A stretch of DNA of 64,000 nt from Bugulina stolonifera (lineage: Eukaryota > Bryozoa > Gymnolaemata > Cheilostomatida > Bugulidae). Under the pieces are notes generated by a model. That model ran no database searches. It had not been told where the DNA came from and worked only from the letters and a program-made list of their open reading frames with translations. Positions 12,757 to 26,872 of the stretch are shown here, piece after piece; position 1 is the first letter of the stretch, and every line of letters begins with the position of its first letter. The stretch lies in contig OW285194.1 in NCBI GenBank assembly GCA_935421135.1, positions 1,324,501-1,388,500 on the forward strand. The letters are read 5' to 3'. A program made the position numbers and the translations under genes.

Positions 12757-15653
12757 ATGAAATATTTAGATTTGATAGGAACTGTTCTTCTGGGTAAGTA
12801 GATAATGTATTAACATCACAGGCTTGAGAGTAGCTTACATTACGGTCAGATACAGTGTAATTCTCATAGTTTACCTCATTCCCTGCTGCTGTGTAGTAGT
12901 GAACACTGAGCTACAACTATAGGAACTGTATAATGATATTACATTGTAGCAGTGGGAGTTGTTCTCTCTTCTACCTATACACAGGCAGCACCAAGTAGGG
13001 AGAGGAGAGCAGCAGCTGACTATATTGACTCTGTGACAGCCAGTAGAGGTGGGAGAATTGCTCAGTTCATAGGTGATTGGATGGTAAGTATGGGATCGGA
13101 TCTCAGTAGACCATATGATAACACAACTTATACGCTACTTGGGAATTCTATTTCTTCTGTGTTTAACTTTAAAGACAACTATAAGGGAATGTTTGTAATG
13201 CAGCAGTAGGATCGATGATCATTGGGTATTTGTTAGACAGTGTAGCCCTGGAGTCAGAATATTGTCACTTATCAATGATGTGACATTCGATTTACACCAT
13301 AATAGGTGATTAGCTAGTTGCAATAATACGAAATTAAAATATATTTTTTCAATTACTATTGTGATTTTATTAGTTTAGGCTACAATAATATTATCAGCCC
13401 GAGTAGAATACTCTGTTTCAATGTAGGCCTATGCAGACGTTAGCAATGAATGGTTATATATTTTAATGATACATATTTGTTAGAAAACTTCAAAACATGA
13501 AGGCACATCAGCTATAATGGAGTATTGCAAGAGAGAGTGTTTCCAATACCTGGGAAAGAGCCAGTCCAAGGTGAGACAAGACCACTTTAAAATTACTGTA
13601 CATAGATAGCTGTGTGACATGATGCTATTGCAAATAGCTGCACAGTTTGTTAGTGAGCAATCCTGCATTGCTAGTCGGCTGTTAGCTAAGGTGTACAGTC
13701 ATTCATGTATAATATTGTAATGTTTTGAGCTGTGTTACGTACGAGTGCCGATGTAGCACGGGTACGGGAAGGGGTTGGTAGTTGGTAGAGGACGACCGAG
13801 GTAACTTCCACACATTACATAAAAAGTGAGCAGTTAGTTAAGCTCTTGTGATTATGTATAAAGACGTAGGCCAAGGCTGAGGCTCATAGAAGAGTCCAGT
13901 GTCGACGTAGGTCTGTAGGTTTATACTCCAAAGGAGTGTAGAAAGAAGTAGTATTGATCTAAGGGCTTAGACTCGACGCTGGATTCATGAAGAATCCGGG
14001 ATCAGCTAAAGTCCGATGATGTAGAACTCACAAGGAGTGTAGAAAGAGTGCTTAAACAAGTATGAGGATGAGCTCGGCCGCTTAGGTCTAAGAAGACCTG
14101 CCTGCAAGAGTAAGACTCTAGGTTGAGTTAGGAGATGTTGCTTTATTCAGGCGCAATCAGCAACTGATTTCATACAAGAAATGTGCTGGCTTTTATACTA
14201 ATAATACTTCCGGAAAAAGGCACGATAAGGTATTGGGTTGGTACGATAAGGTATTGGGCCGGAACTTGTGCAACAACATAGATTAGTTCCGCCCGACGTC
14301 GGCCACCAAAAGGGTCGGCCTTGCACAAAAAGCGCTTACAATATACCAGTATGGATAAGATATAAATATGGCCGTGTTCTGACACATCGGCCCCAAAAGT
14401 ATACAGGTAAAATACTTAGAGAAAGCAATCAGGATAATAGGTAATTGCACACATAGTATAATTGCAACAGCCTGATTGGCTAATAATAACAACATAAGGG
14501 CACATTGTGAATGCAGTAATTGATTATAATAGTGATAATAAGGTAATGTAAATGCATGTATAAGATATGTAGGCTACATGTATATGAGAGTAATGTCAAC
14601 GCATGTAATAGATATTGGAACAATGTCAGGCAGGTGTAGGTTCCACATGTAAGGTAAATGCACAAGTTATAGTCCATGCTAGGGCAGGCTATGCTGATTC
14701 ACTACAATATTATGCTTGTCACATAGATTCAACTAGCGACGTAGCTACTAAAGCTTACAGTAGATAATATTTCACATCACATACGTTTTGGTCTTTTAAA
14801 AGTAACACTGATGTGTTCATACTGCACTGTATCCTATATTATATACATATAGCCTAATGCATACATTGTGCACATGTAATTGCAGGCGGTTGACTTACTA
14901 ACTAAGTACTACTTTGACTTCAGTAACTGTCTGACCATCTACAAACTTCTCGATGTCGGCCAGAGATCTAACTTCCTAGATAATAACATACAGGCTATCT
15001 GTGAGATTGCAGGCTTTGAAAACTATGTTAAAACCAAAGAGAGGCTGAGCAGTAATCCAAAGGGAACTAGCTGTACAGGTGAGTGTGAGGTACTTCCAGT
15101 AGTTCTAGCTGTACAGGTGAGTGTGAGGTACTTCCAGTAGTCCTAGCTGTACGGGTGAGTGTGAGGTACTTCCAGTAGTCCTAGCTGTACAGGTGAGTGT
15201 GAGGTACTTCCAGTAGTCCTAGCTGTAGAGGTGAGTGTGAGGTACTTCCAGTAGTTTTATCTGTACAGGTGAGTGTGAGGTACTTCCAGTAGTTTTATCT
15301 GTACAGGTGAGTTAAAACTCTTAAATATCAAATCCGTCACCAATCACCTGCCAATGCACCTCCAACTAGGAATGTACTAGTACTAATATTAGTGGCATTT
15401 ATACCTCATGTAGGCCTGTATAATACGTATATAACATCGACTATATACACATACATGTCACTGAGTATATCTATTAATAGGCCTACAGTGTATATACATA
15501 TCAGTATCAGTATACATGAAGTCACCATTATTCTCAATGTTGGTTTCAGTAAGTCATGACGTGGCGATGTGCAGCCTGGCGAAAACAAAGAGCTACTACG
15601 ACTGTGCAGTTGAAGACGCTAAACGACGGGGATTAAGGCTCACACTTAAGTAA
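12757..15653 (+). CDS. Gene D, divergent secreted Cys-rich paralog (184 aa, five exons)
   Basis: Exons are 12757-12793, 12950-13083, 13484-13570, 14886-15078 and 15550-15653 (TAA), phases 1, 0, 0, 1. The leader (MKYLDLIGTVLL) resembles that of gene B. Exon 3 has C-x3-C (CKREC) where B and C have C-x6-C. Exon 4 keeps NC, RSNFLDNN and IC but lacks the fifth family cysteine, leaving seven. Exon 5 has C-x7-YYDC followed by a basic tail. Exon 2 starts at a TAGCAG tandem acceptor. The exon 4 donor sits inside a 38-bp minisatellite that repeats it. Intron 3 holds an LTR-like insert. The odd cysteine count could mean a free thiol, a dimer or a changed fold. Confidence 0.82.
13735..14420 (-). repeat. 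LTR-like insert in gene D intron 3
   Basis: A relatively GC-rich block (GGTACGGGAAGGGGTTGG, repeated GGAGTGTAGAAAG) ends in a TTGCTTTATTCAGGCG and ACTTCCGG arrangement like the repeats at 2235-2320 and 8149-8225. AATAAA is again on the minus strand. It is probably a solo LTR of a related family. The ends are not defined. Confidence 0.4.
15067..15312. repeat. 38-bp minisatellite that repeats the gene D exon 4 donor site
   Basis: About 6.5 copies of a unit starting CTAGCTGTACAGGTGAGTGT and ending GAGGTACTTCCAGTAGTT. The first copy straddles the exon 4/intron 4 junction, so each later copy carries CTGTACAG|GTGAGT or a near match. Confidence 0.95.
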
Positions 15654-15654
15654 C

Positions 15655-15782
15655 ATCTGCAGCATATACGACATAGAGGAATATCTGCAGCATATACGAC
15701 GTAGAGGAATATCTGCAGCATATACGACGTAGAGGAATATCTGCAGCATATACGACGTAGAGGAATATCCACAGGATATATC
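15655..15782. repeat. 28-bp minisatellite directly after the gene D stop codon
   Basis: About 4.5 copies of ATCTGCAGCATATACGACGT plus AGAGGAAT, starting one base after the TAA. The array should lie in the 3' UTR. Confidence 0.92.
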
Positions 15783-16888
15783 ACATAGGAATTACAGTGT
15801 CATATAATGTGGCTATTTGGCATACACACTTACAGTGACTATTTATTGGATGTACTCATATACTAGCCCAACTATTATATACACGTATTTATACTCCCCC
15901 AACTACATAACTACTATATTATCATACAGTGTGAATATTGGTGGATAACTAGCTCATAGAATTCTGGTGAAGGCCTCCTTTAATTTCCATTACCAACAGT
16001 TTCAATCATTATACATAATATAATGACTTAATATATGACACTTAGTTCTATTTTGCTAAATAAAATACTCTTGCACATGTCTTATTATGCTATGGTTAGT
16101 AGTTGTCTTCTCATGAAACAGTGACCCACAACTCCCAAATTACTTATAAACCAAGCAGATACTGCAATTAATGCTCTGTGGATGTTGCTGATGCCAGTTT
16201 TATACACATCAGCAGCTAAACTGAGCATACAGTAAGAGTTATCTCTCCTTACAGTTTTTAAACCGACAGTTTCTAAGGGTATGTTTTCTAAACATACTGT
16301 TTCTACCTGACAATCTCCTAAAAGTCATGCTCTCTCTCTAGAGGTGACTAATGTCTAGGTCAGGTGCAATAAAACTTCTATTCCATGAGAAGATAACTCA
16401 AAATCACATCCCATAGAGTATTCCACTATACGTATGTATAATCATTTCATGACTTGCAGCAGCATGCAACAAATAACTCCTACCTTATAGCTTTACTTAC
16501 CTTACACTTTGGATTCTACATGGAGTTGTAAATACATGTACATGTACATTTATAATAGATTAGTAAAGCAAGAGGTCTGATCAGACACAATGCATTGCTT
16601 TCAGTGGGCATAATTACTAATGTATAATAATATTGCAAATAACTGTGATAATTATATTGCAGTACAAATGCTGTTGGTCACCCATCAGCTATGTGAATGC
16701 CACAAGTAGGCTGTGCTGTATTATAATCCTATATATAGCTAACATGGAGGCACTTCTTTGCACTAAATAAATATGGGACATGAAGTTTCATAATATTCTA
16801 ATGTTTTGCATGTATTTTTATGCAAGGGATTTATTTTTGTGCAGTTCACTCAGAGCATGTCTGCTGCTCACTGGTGACGCTTCCTTTC
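15783..16888. other. Intergenic, no gene seen
   Basis: AT-rich sequence with stops in all frames. It contains several TACATGTA palindromes (for example 16533-16550) and one copy of the recurring GAGAAGATAACTC motif at 16387. Nothing else is recognisable. Confidence 0.5.
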
Positions 16889-17224
16889 CAGTGTTCAAAG
16901 TGGAACAAATTAGGTGGGTACAGGCCTACAGGGTGCGTGCAATCTCACAGATTACCATTGTATAGCTTTCCATTTAATCTTACAGTAGCTAAGAATTTAG
17001 TGAATTACTAAAGGAAAAAATTATGCTCTGGTGAGATTCGAACTCAAGACCCTATGAATGACTATGGGAGTCAAGCACCCTACCACTAAACTATCAGGTC
17101 CACAGCGACCTAATGGGGGAAAACTAGCTGTTAAAATGAGGGTACACACCTGCTTGCCGTATGGCTACTAAAATTGAGATTGGTACACACCGTATACTTC
17201 CATATGACTACAGTTCGGACACTG
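16889..17224. mobile_element. hAT-type MITE, copy 2
   Basis: A 336-bp relative of the element at 7436-7764. The ends are CAGTGTTCAAAGTGG and CAGTTCGGACACTG, and a perfect 8-bp target duplication TTCCTTTC flanks it (16881-16888 and 17225-17232). It is non-coding. The shared interior includes ATTAGTGAATTACTAAA and TATCAGGTCCACAGC-like stretches. Confidence 0.9.
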
Positions 17225-18006
17225 TTCCTTTCCAATGTTGCTGAGCTGGTGTTATGGTAGCATGTTCTGTTCACTGTGCTGGGCGATTATGTGCTGTGGA
17301 GACAAGTCTCTAACTGCCCAAAAGTAAATTCCTTGTTTAAAACTACATCATTATATAAAAATGGCCAAATCCCCTAATATTCTAATGAACATGTAAATAA
17401 TTTTGATTGTTATAATGCATCAAATCCATACTAGAACGAAGTTGTCTTCTCTTTATTTTGTAAGTAGTTCACGTCTTACCTCAACACTACATGGTTTGAA
17501 CTCAGTGCAGTTCAAGTTTAGCACATATTTAATTCCTGACAAACATATAATATCCCTATTATAGCCTGCTTACCTACATTACATTGTTAGTCAGTCACCT
17601 CTGAAGTTCCCCATGTTGGACAGAAATGCATAAACAGTTCACAAAACTCAAACATGTTACATTATTGATCCTATGATGCTGGGCCTCTCACACAAGGAGA
17701 GAGCCACAGTCTCTAAGCCCTAGAACTAACCCCTAGTGCACACAGTATGGTATGAAGTGGGTGTAGGCTGTCATACGTTTAGTTTATTAACAAGCATACA
17801 GATACAATTATAGCATTGCCAGTAGCTCAATGGCTCAAAATATTTATAAAATAAATAAGTTTGAAGTAATAATAATTATACCATAGTAAAATCCTTGCAT
17901 TGCTAATTCATACAACTAGTAAGAGTCACATTATCATTTCACTATAACTATGGTAATATAATTGTAATACAGAATGACTGTCACACACCAGTATACAGAA
18001 TTAATG

Positions 18007-20799
<2,793 letters not shown>

Positions 20800-23477
20800 T
20801 CCCACCTTCTACTTTACTTGTCAAACTACAGGACAACACACAGAGTAATCAGTGAAACACTCAGATTGGTAAACATGGAGGATTACTCCTGATATATGTC
20901 TATAGACTACTACACCCATTTCAACCACTCGAGTGAATAAAACTATTGGATATAGACATGGGATAAGCCTTTGCACTGGGTACAGCTAATGTTTTCCTTC
21001 GATTCCAACAGATAGAGCTATAGATACATTATAAAGTAAACCACGTATATCCTAGTAAGGGAACCCTGTAGTATATCCTAGTAAGGGAACCCTGTAGTAA
21101 CGCACCTTACCCAATAATACACTTAATTGGCCTCATTCTTCAATGCGTTACGTAAAACTTTGCTTTCCTCCGATGCTGATTAATAGCATAATTATATCAT
21201 ATATAAATTTAAAATTAAAATATCTAATTATATTATTTATTATTGTTATATTATTTTATTTTCAAATTAGTGTTTTTTCTTTACAATACATATTTAGTTG
21301 TTAGTAGTGAATGTAGCAGTAGATTAGTAGCTGTCAGTGGAGTGCCAATGGCTGGAATGAATAACTAAAATGAATGCAAACACTTTTAATTATATTAAAA
21401 GAATAAATCACAAATATATATTTGAAAGAAGCCAAAATAATATTGGAATTAAATTTCATGCATCTGCTCGTAGTCAGTCACAGGGAAGGAACAACCTCAT
21501 GGATAGCAGTGACTTAAAAATTGATTCACCTGATTCAATTGTTCACTACTTTTACTTTTGCACATTTAATTTATTCCTTGGTGTAAATAACTATTTATAA
21601 AAAATAATTATTCATTCATTCACAAGACCGCAAATCTGTAACCTTGGTATAGCCATAGGGCCCTTTAGCAGAGCACACAGTTTTATGGGCCTCTCTGTCT
21701 ACCACTTGCAATGTAGTTATTATTCCAGAATTACTGGCTATAGTTACGCAGCAAAACCATAGAGTTATAAGTAGAGTTATAACGCCATAGTGTATAACTA
21801 GAGTGATAACGCTTCGGTCGCAAACCGGAAATGAAGCAAATATTAAGGGGAAAACTGCCAAATTTTCAAAAGTAGTGTTTTTAGGCCACTTTATTTTGGC
21901 AACAGGGGCGGCAGTGTCTCCCTGCCGCCCCTTAAAATACGCCCCTGTCAACAATCTGGGTATATCAAGACTAGAAGGAACAATTTTGTTGTCGAAATGC
22001 AAACCTAATGGATAACAAAGACCATGTTATTCATCTACTACAGCCTAATTATATTTTTTGCTATTGGCAATGATAACATGTGTATGAGGCGATTTATACA
22101 CATGTATGTAAATTACATGTACCTACGTATAGGCTATGTGTTGCCAGTCATCTTCATAAATTATAAAAATAACAGTAGCCTATCTGCATTATATACGAAT
22201 GTATCTAAGTCATTTACGTAACATATCTAATTTACATTGTATATGCGCAATGGGCACGGCCACGAAGACAAGATGGCTGGCTAGATAAGAAGTTTGGCTG
22301 GTTATCAACTGGAAATTATTTTTCTTAAAATTCCTTACTTTCCAGAACTAGTAACTTTTATTATGGTTTAGGTAGAAATGCTTTTGAGAGATTAAATTTT
22401 GATTGATAGTCTAATAAAAGACTTGGTATAATTAAATTAGTCTAAAGTTCACTTGCAATGTCAACAACTTTTTTCCAAAATGATTGCATATTTAACCATC
22501 AGACAGACAAAGAGCGCAGAAATTACTTGAACTGGCGATAGATTACCCAAGTGAATGCCATATCCCACTGTAAGCAACACGTATGAAAGCGGGTTAGGAG
22601 GGTGAATTATAACAGATAGATCAGGACGCTGCTGGCAGAATCTATAGACAGCGTACTACTACTACAGACTATGCACAGCGGGTGAATCCTAAGAACTTTG
22701 ACTCCAATTAAATATTATAATGGATCATCCCAAATTCCACTATAACGTAGTAAAAATATACATCGATTTTATTTCCACAAAATTGACTTGGTAAATCCAC
22801 TAGTACTAGTCAAAGTCATAATTATTCCCGTTTCTAAGTCAAGTCAATATGCAATTAGCCACCAAGTAGGCATGTCCGAAGTAGTTTCGACTTGACTTGT
22901 GGTGTGAAGTCGAAACTGCAACTTGAACCCAAGTCAAGTCGTCAAGTAGGTAAGTCAGTCCAGGGCCGTATCCATGCATACGGACAGTCAGACCGTGCCA
23001 ACTTTTGAGTGCCTACAAATGACAGCTGGCCGACTTCAAACAGCAGTGATTTAGCTTTCAACTTTTGATAATGAGAAAACCAAAGAGAGCTTACTTTGAT
23101 GTTCTCTTTTTCCAAGCATGACCTTAAGCTCAACGAGCAGGTTGATAAATTAATAGATTAACTCTTACATATTTAATGTTTAAATAGCTGGGGGATGCTA
23201 TAAACAGGGATGTCATTACTAAACAGTTCGTGTTTATCTCTAGCCATCCTACGAGACAGTAAGGAATTGCTGTGAAGAAACAAGCTGCAATCCATCAAAA
23301 TTTTGCTCAAATAAATGACCATATAGGCCTATAGGCAGAATTCAAACAATGATATTAATAATTCACTTCTGTTACATATACGTAATAGATTTAAATGTAC
23401 AGGCGTATCTAAAATAGATATTTTTACATGCCTCGGAGATGTGATTTTTGTACATAATACATATTAGCTGCATGTAG
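20800..23477. other. Region upstream of YIPF4, no gene seen
   Basis: It includes a direct repeat TATATCCTAGTAAGGGAACCC (about 21044 and 21073), an AT-rich stretch at 21180-21300, and a perfect hairpin (GGGGCGGCAG...CTGCCGCCCC, 21906-21934). A 128-codon open frame on the minus strand (21616-22002) has no recognisable domain. The repeated AAGTCAAGTC words near 22830-22945 look like low-complexity sequence. The YIPF4 promoter must lie at the left edge, but I cannot define it. Confidence 0.4.
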
Positions 23478-23711
23478 ATGGACTTGCATGATGTTAATTG
23501 TCACACTAGACCGCCAATGGAGTGGATAGGGCGAGCCTCATATGAGGCAGTGGGTAGTATAAGTCAGGACAGCATGCCATCTACTAGTTCAGGATTTATG
23601 AAAAGTTGTGCTGTACAGGTCAGTGCTACCTGTCATTTGGGGATTGCTCAAACCACAACTGTCGCACTATTCAATATTTGCAAAATAATATTGTTCATCC
23701 TATTTCAGTAA
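23478..23711 (+). other. Conserved dispersed coding-like segment, copy 1
   Basis: An open frame starting MDLHDVNCHTRPPMEW resembles the minus-strand frame at 53522-53764 (MDLHGVHCHARPPREW). The similarity runs over about 55 residues and includes GFMKSCAVQVS versus GFIKSCAVWVS. Protein-level similarity at two loci suggests a fragment of a transposon gene, since the second copy flanks a large inverted-repeat element. The family is not recognised. Confidence 0.5.
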
Positions 23712-24689
23712 GATTGATGTGTTGCTTGTGTCTGGAAACCTAGCTGCTGCCTAGAAAACCCTCTCCTTCAATTTGTAGCCTATGTATGTATTTAGGGAAT
23801 TTTGGAAGCACTCAAGCAGTTAATATAAACCGTGTTACAGAGAAAGCCATAGGGCCTGAAAATCATTGCGGGCATTGCCTGCAACTTTCTTGTTTATCAC
23901 TGTACACAAGAGCTATTTATAGAATGACAGTGACTCAATAAAATTTCTTGGCTATTTCATGCTGTAGCCTACCTATGTACTCAATGCTGACTGGAGATCA
24001 TAATAGCCAATATTTAAATGTGTTTATCTTGGCTGCCACTAGGTTTACAAAGACAAACGGCACATCAATCTTAATGAAACAGGATGAACAATATTATTTG
24101 CAAATATTGAATGGTGCGGCAGTAGTGGTTTAAAGCATCAACAGGGTTGTCCTATCTTTAAACCTCGAATTGTTCATGGTAGAAAGTTGTTATGGTAGTG
24201 GTTGTAGTGGTTCTGATTAATCTTGATATACAAGTCGTAATTTTATTTTCAAAATGATATGCAACTTGTTTAGGTTGAGTATCTCTACTTGGGCGTAGTA
24301 CTGCTTAGAAGTTTTCAAAAATGCTCAAGTTTGATTGACAGGTGAATCAGAGGTATCTAAAGCAATGTGGGAGAGGCCAAGTCAAAGTAAACTTACTGTT
24401 GTATGATTTTGGAGCATAGCATATGTAGCAGCATGTTGTATGTTCAGTTGAGCTTCAGACCTGTTTTAGGACTGACATGTTATGTATGCAATAAACCATA
24501 ACCAGTATAATACAACACTTACTATGTCCGTGGGTAATCAAATACATGTTACTCTAACTCAAATATTTCTAAATCATCAGCTTATATTCCCAATCTATAA
24601 AGCACAAGTACAGAGTGTATATTCAACTACTGCTGTGAGGAAGGAATATAAATTTTGTTCTGATGATTAGTGAAATCAACTTTGGCTAG
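23712..24689. other. Intergenic, no gene seen
   Basis: All frames are short. No repeat, RNA gene or domain could be recognised. Confidence 0.4.
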
Positions 24690-26090
24690 TTTGTAGCGAT
24701 TTGCCAACATGACTTCAATAAGCCAATATCAACAAAAAGACTCTTATTCAGCCAACTGAGCATAAAGCCACAACAATAGACCTGTCTACAATTAAAGCAT
24801 TGATTGAACTTTCTTTGCCAACTTGAATAACACCACATATTAGGTCCAGGACTTGTTACATCACCTGAAATACTATTATTCCCAGATAATATTTCTGAGC
24901 GTTTGGGAGAGCACAACATTTCCATGCTTTTCAAAGTACAATTAGGCCTACACCCATGGAGAGATAGTCAACCTAGACGTACTTTACATCATTTGGGGGC
25001 TAAGGATATGTTCTACATAACTAGTGCAGTAAAACTCCTGAAGAATTTACTACTTTCATTGCCTTTTAGCAACGAATCACAAGTAGCAGCTCCATACTCT
25101 AGATGAGGCAGACATACAGACTTGCATGCTGTGAGTTTTGCACATTTTTATGCCCAGTAAAGGGTTCTTCATACCATCCCCACCTGTCTTTTGGCGTATT
25201 GTATTTTATTTCAGATATGATCATTGAAACTCGAGTTCTCTTGGATCATCAGACCTAAATATAAAGCAGGGCTCTCAAGTTCTCCGATTTTCCCCAAGCA
25301 GTTCGGATTTTGAGTGCTTGCTCGGAGAGCTCGGGAGGTTTTCCATTATTGATGGTCTGCTCGGATTTTGGGAGATTTTCTCACATTAGCTATGTTTTGA
25401 ATTGAAATGCTTTATAATCTCTAAATTAATCTTCAGATTATCTCATAGCTTGTGAGTTGCTTCGGAAAAAGCTACTAATTCCATTACTTTCCAAGGGCAA
25501 GGACTGAATTACATTTATGTACTGGGATTATTAGGCTGTGAGAAATTACTTAGGCTAACTCCTAGAGCAATAGATATGCAAATGTAGGTGACCAACAGCT
25601 TTATTTATATATCTGACCAATTACTAACAGAGTAATACTGGTACACTGCTTACACTGCAGCACATTGTACATTTGCTCGGATTTTTTGACTGAGCAACTT
25701 AAGATCCCTGTAAAGGATTGTCAGTGTTCCCATACAGCTCCATTTAGCGTGTAATATGGTAGAGCTTCCTCTGTGTTAAAGCCAATGATTATACTCTTGC
25801 TCTTGATGATGTTGAAGCTCATATTCCACCTCTTTGCCCAGTCTCATAGAGACAGAGAGTTGTCTTGTCTTGGTTAAGCACCTAGACTCCAGATTAGGGT
25901 AAAGAGGAACTATGGTTATCAGAGTTGCAGGTCTTTTTTAATAGTTGAGGTTGTTTTGAAATCCGTCAGTGTCAAGTTGGTTACCTATAGCTTGGTGGAG
26001 TAGAGTGTCATCAGCAAATAAGCCCACCGAGCAATCGTCACATTCAGGAAGATCATTTATGAACACTAGACAAGACTAAGAAAAACACAG
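24690..26090 (-). pseudogene. Broken non-LTR reverse transcriptase, interrupted by a hAT-like element
   Basis: Minus-strand translation, in pieces and with frameshifts, gives INDLPECDDCSVGLFADDTL (RT catalytic box with FADD) near 26060-25990, DWAKRWNMSFNIIKSKS near 25850, YLGLMIQENSSFNDHI near 25260-25210, and AKLTACKSVCLPHLEYGAA near 25150-25080. These are the ordered palm and thumb motifs of LINE-type RTs (YLGVxI...HLEYA). A 444-bp element (25267-25710) splits it. It lies back to back with the plus-strand RT remnant starting at about 26130. It is non-functional because of stops, frameshifts and the insertion. Confidence 0.75.
25267..25710. mobile_element. Small DNA transposon nested in the RT pseudogene
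   Basis: A 444-bp insert begins CAGGGCTCTCAAGTT and ends AACTTAAGATCCCTG, an inverted repeat with 13 of 15 matches. TAAAG flanks both sides. The RT pseudogene resumes across it, which marks the boundaries independently. The CAGGG ends resemble hAT elements, but only five flanking bases match, so the class is unsure. It is non-coding and contains repeated CTCGGATTTT words. Confidence 0.7.
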
Positions 26091-26129
26091 CAGATTTGCT
26101 TCAGCTACTGCGAGCGTAGAGAAAAACCA

Positions 26130-26872
26130 ACACTGACGAGGACCATTCAAGATTCCAGATGAACATAACTTCCTTGGCCGATTGGGCTAACACCTGGTAC
26201 ATGTCGTTCAACACTACCAAATGCTCGATTATGACCTTCAATCATAAACCGGAAGCTCCGGCGGCATATTACACCTTAAATGACGCACAACTCGACACTG
26301 ACATTGAAACTAAATACCTGGGTGTGATCATCCAATCTAATCTAAAGTTCACCTCTCATATTAGTTCAAAAATCACCAAAGCTAGACGACAACTGGTTAT
26401 GGTTAGGGGGGCACTCCACGGATCAACCAAAGATGCTAAGCTACTTGCATATACTAGTCTCTGTCGGCCACACATGGAATATGCATCTGCCGTCTGGGAT
26501 CCCGTCCATGATTACCAAATTACCAACATTGAAATGGTACAAAACAGTGCTGTGCGTTACATCTGTAATTTAAAAGGTAGAGTTAGCATATCTGCTGTCC
26601 TCAAGGAACTTAATCTTGATACGCTTAGCAACCGCCGCAGGAAGAACCGACACAACCTCCTCCTCTTACGAATTTTGGCGAATGAAGAACACCACGAAGC
26701 TCTTGCTAACACTTATGATGAGCTGATGAACAATCGTCCTACTAACACAACTGTCACTAGAGCTACTACAAGAGGTGACCCACCCACTATCTACGCAAAA
26801 ACTTCTGCTTACCATGGTAGCTTTCTGCCCAGGACTATACGTGAGCTTAAGTCACAGTTATTACAATAAACA
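26130..26872 (+). pseudogene. 5'-truncated non-LTR reverse transcriptase, C-terminal part
   Basis: A 236-codon open frame (26159-26869, TAA) covers only the end of a LINE-type RT: LADWANTWYMSFNTTKCSIM, KYLGVIIQSNLKF, LCRPHMEYASAVWDP, then a C-terminal tail ending in KSQLLQ. The polymerase core before it is absent. Reading runs open upstream to about 26130 (DEDHSRFQ), then ends at the junction with the opposite-strand RT. It is a truncated insertion with an intact terminal frame. It is probably younger than its neighbour. Confidence 0.85.

Noticed and set aside
21616..22002. 128-codon minus-strand frame
   Set aside because: It has no recognisable domain, no signal of splicing or homology to the rest of the window, and overlaps another open frame on the plus strand.
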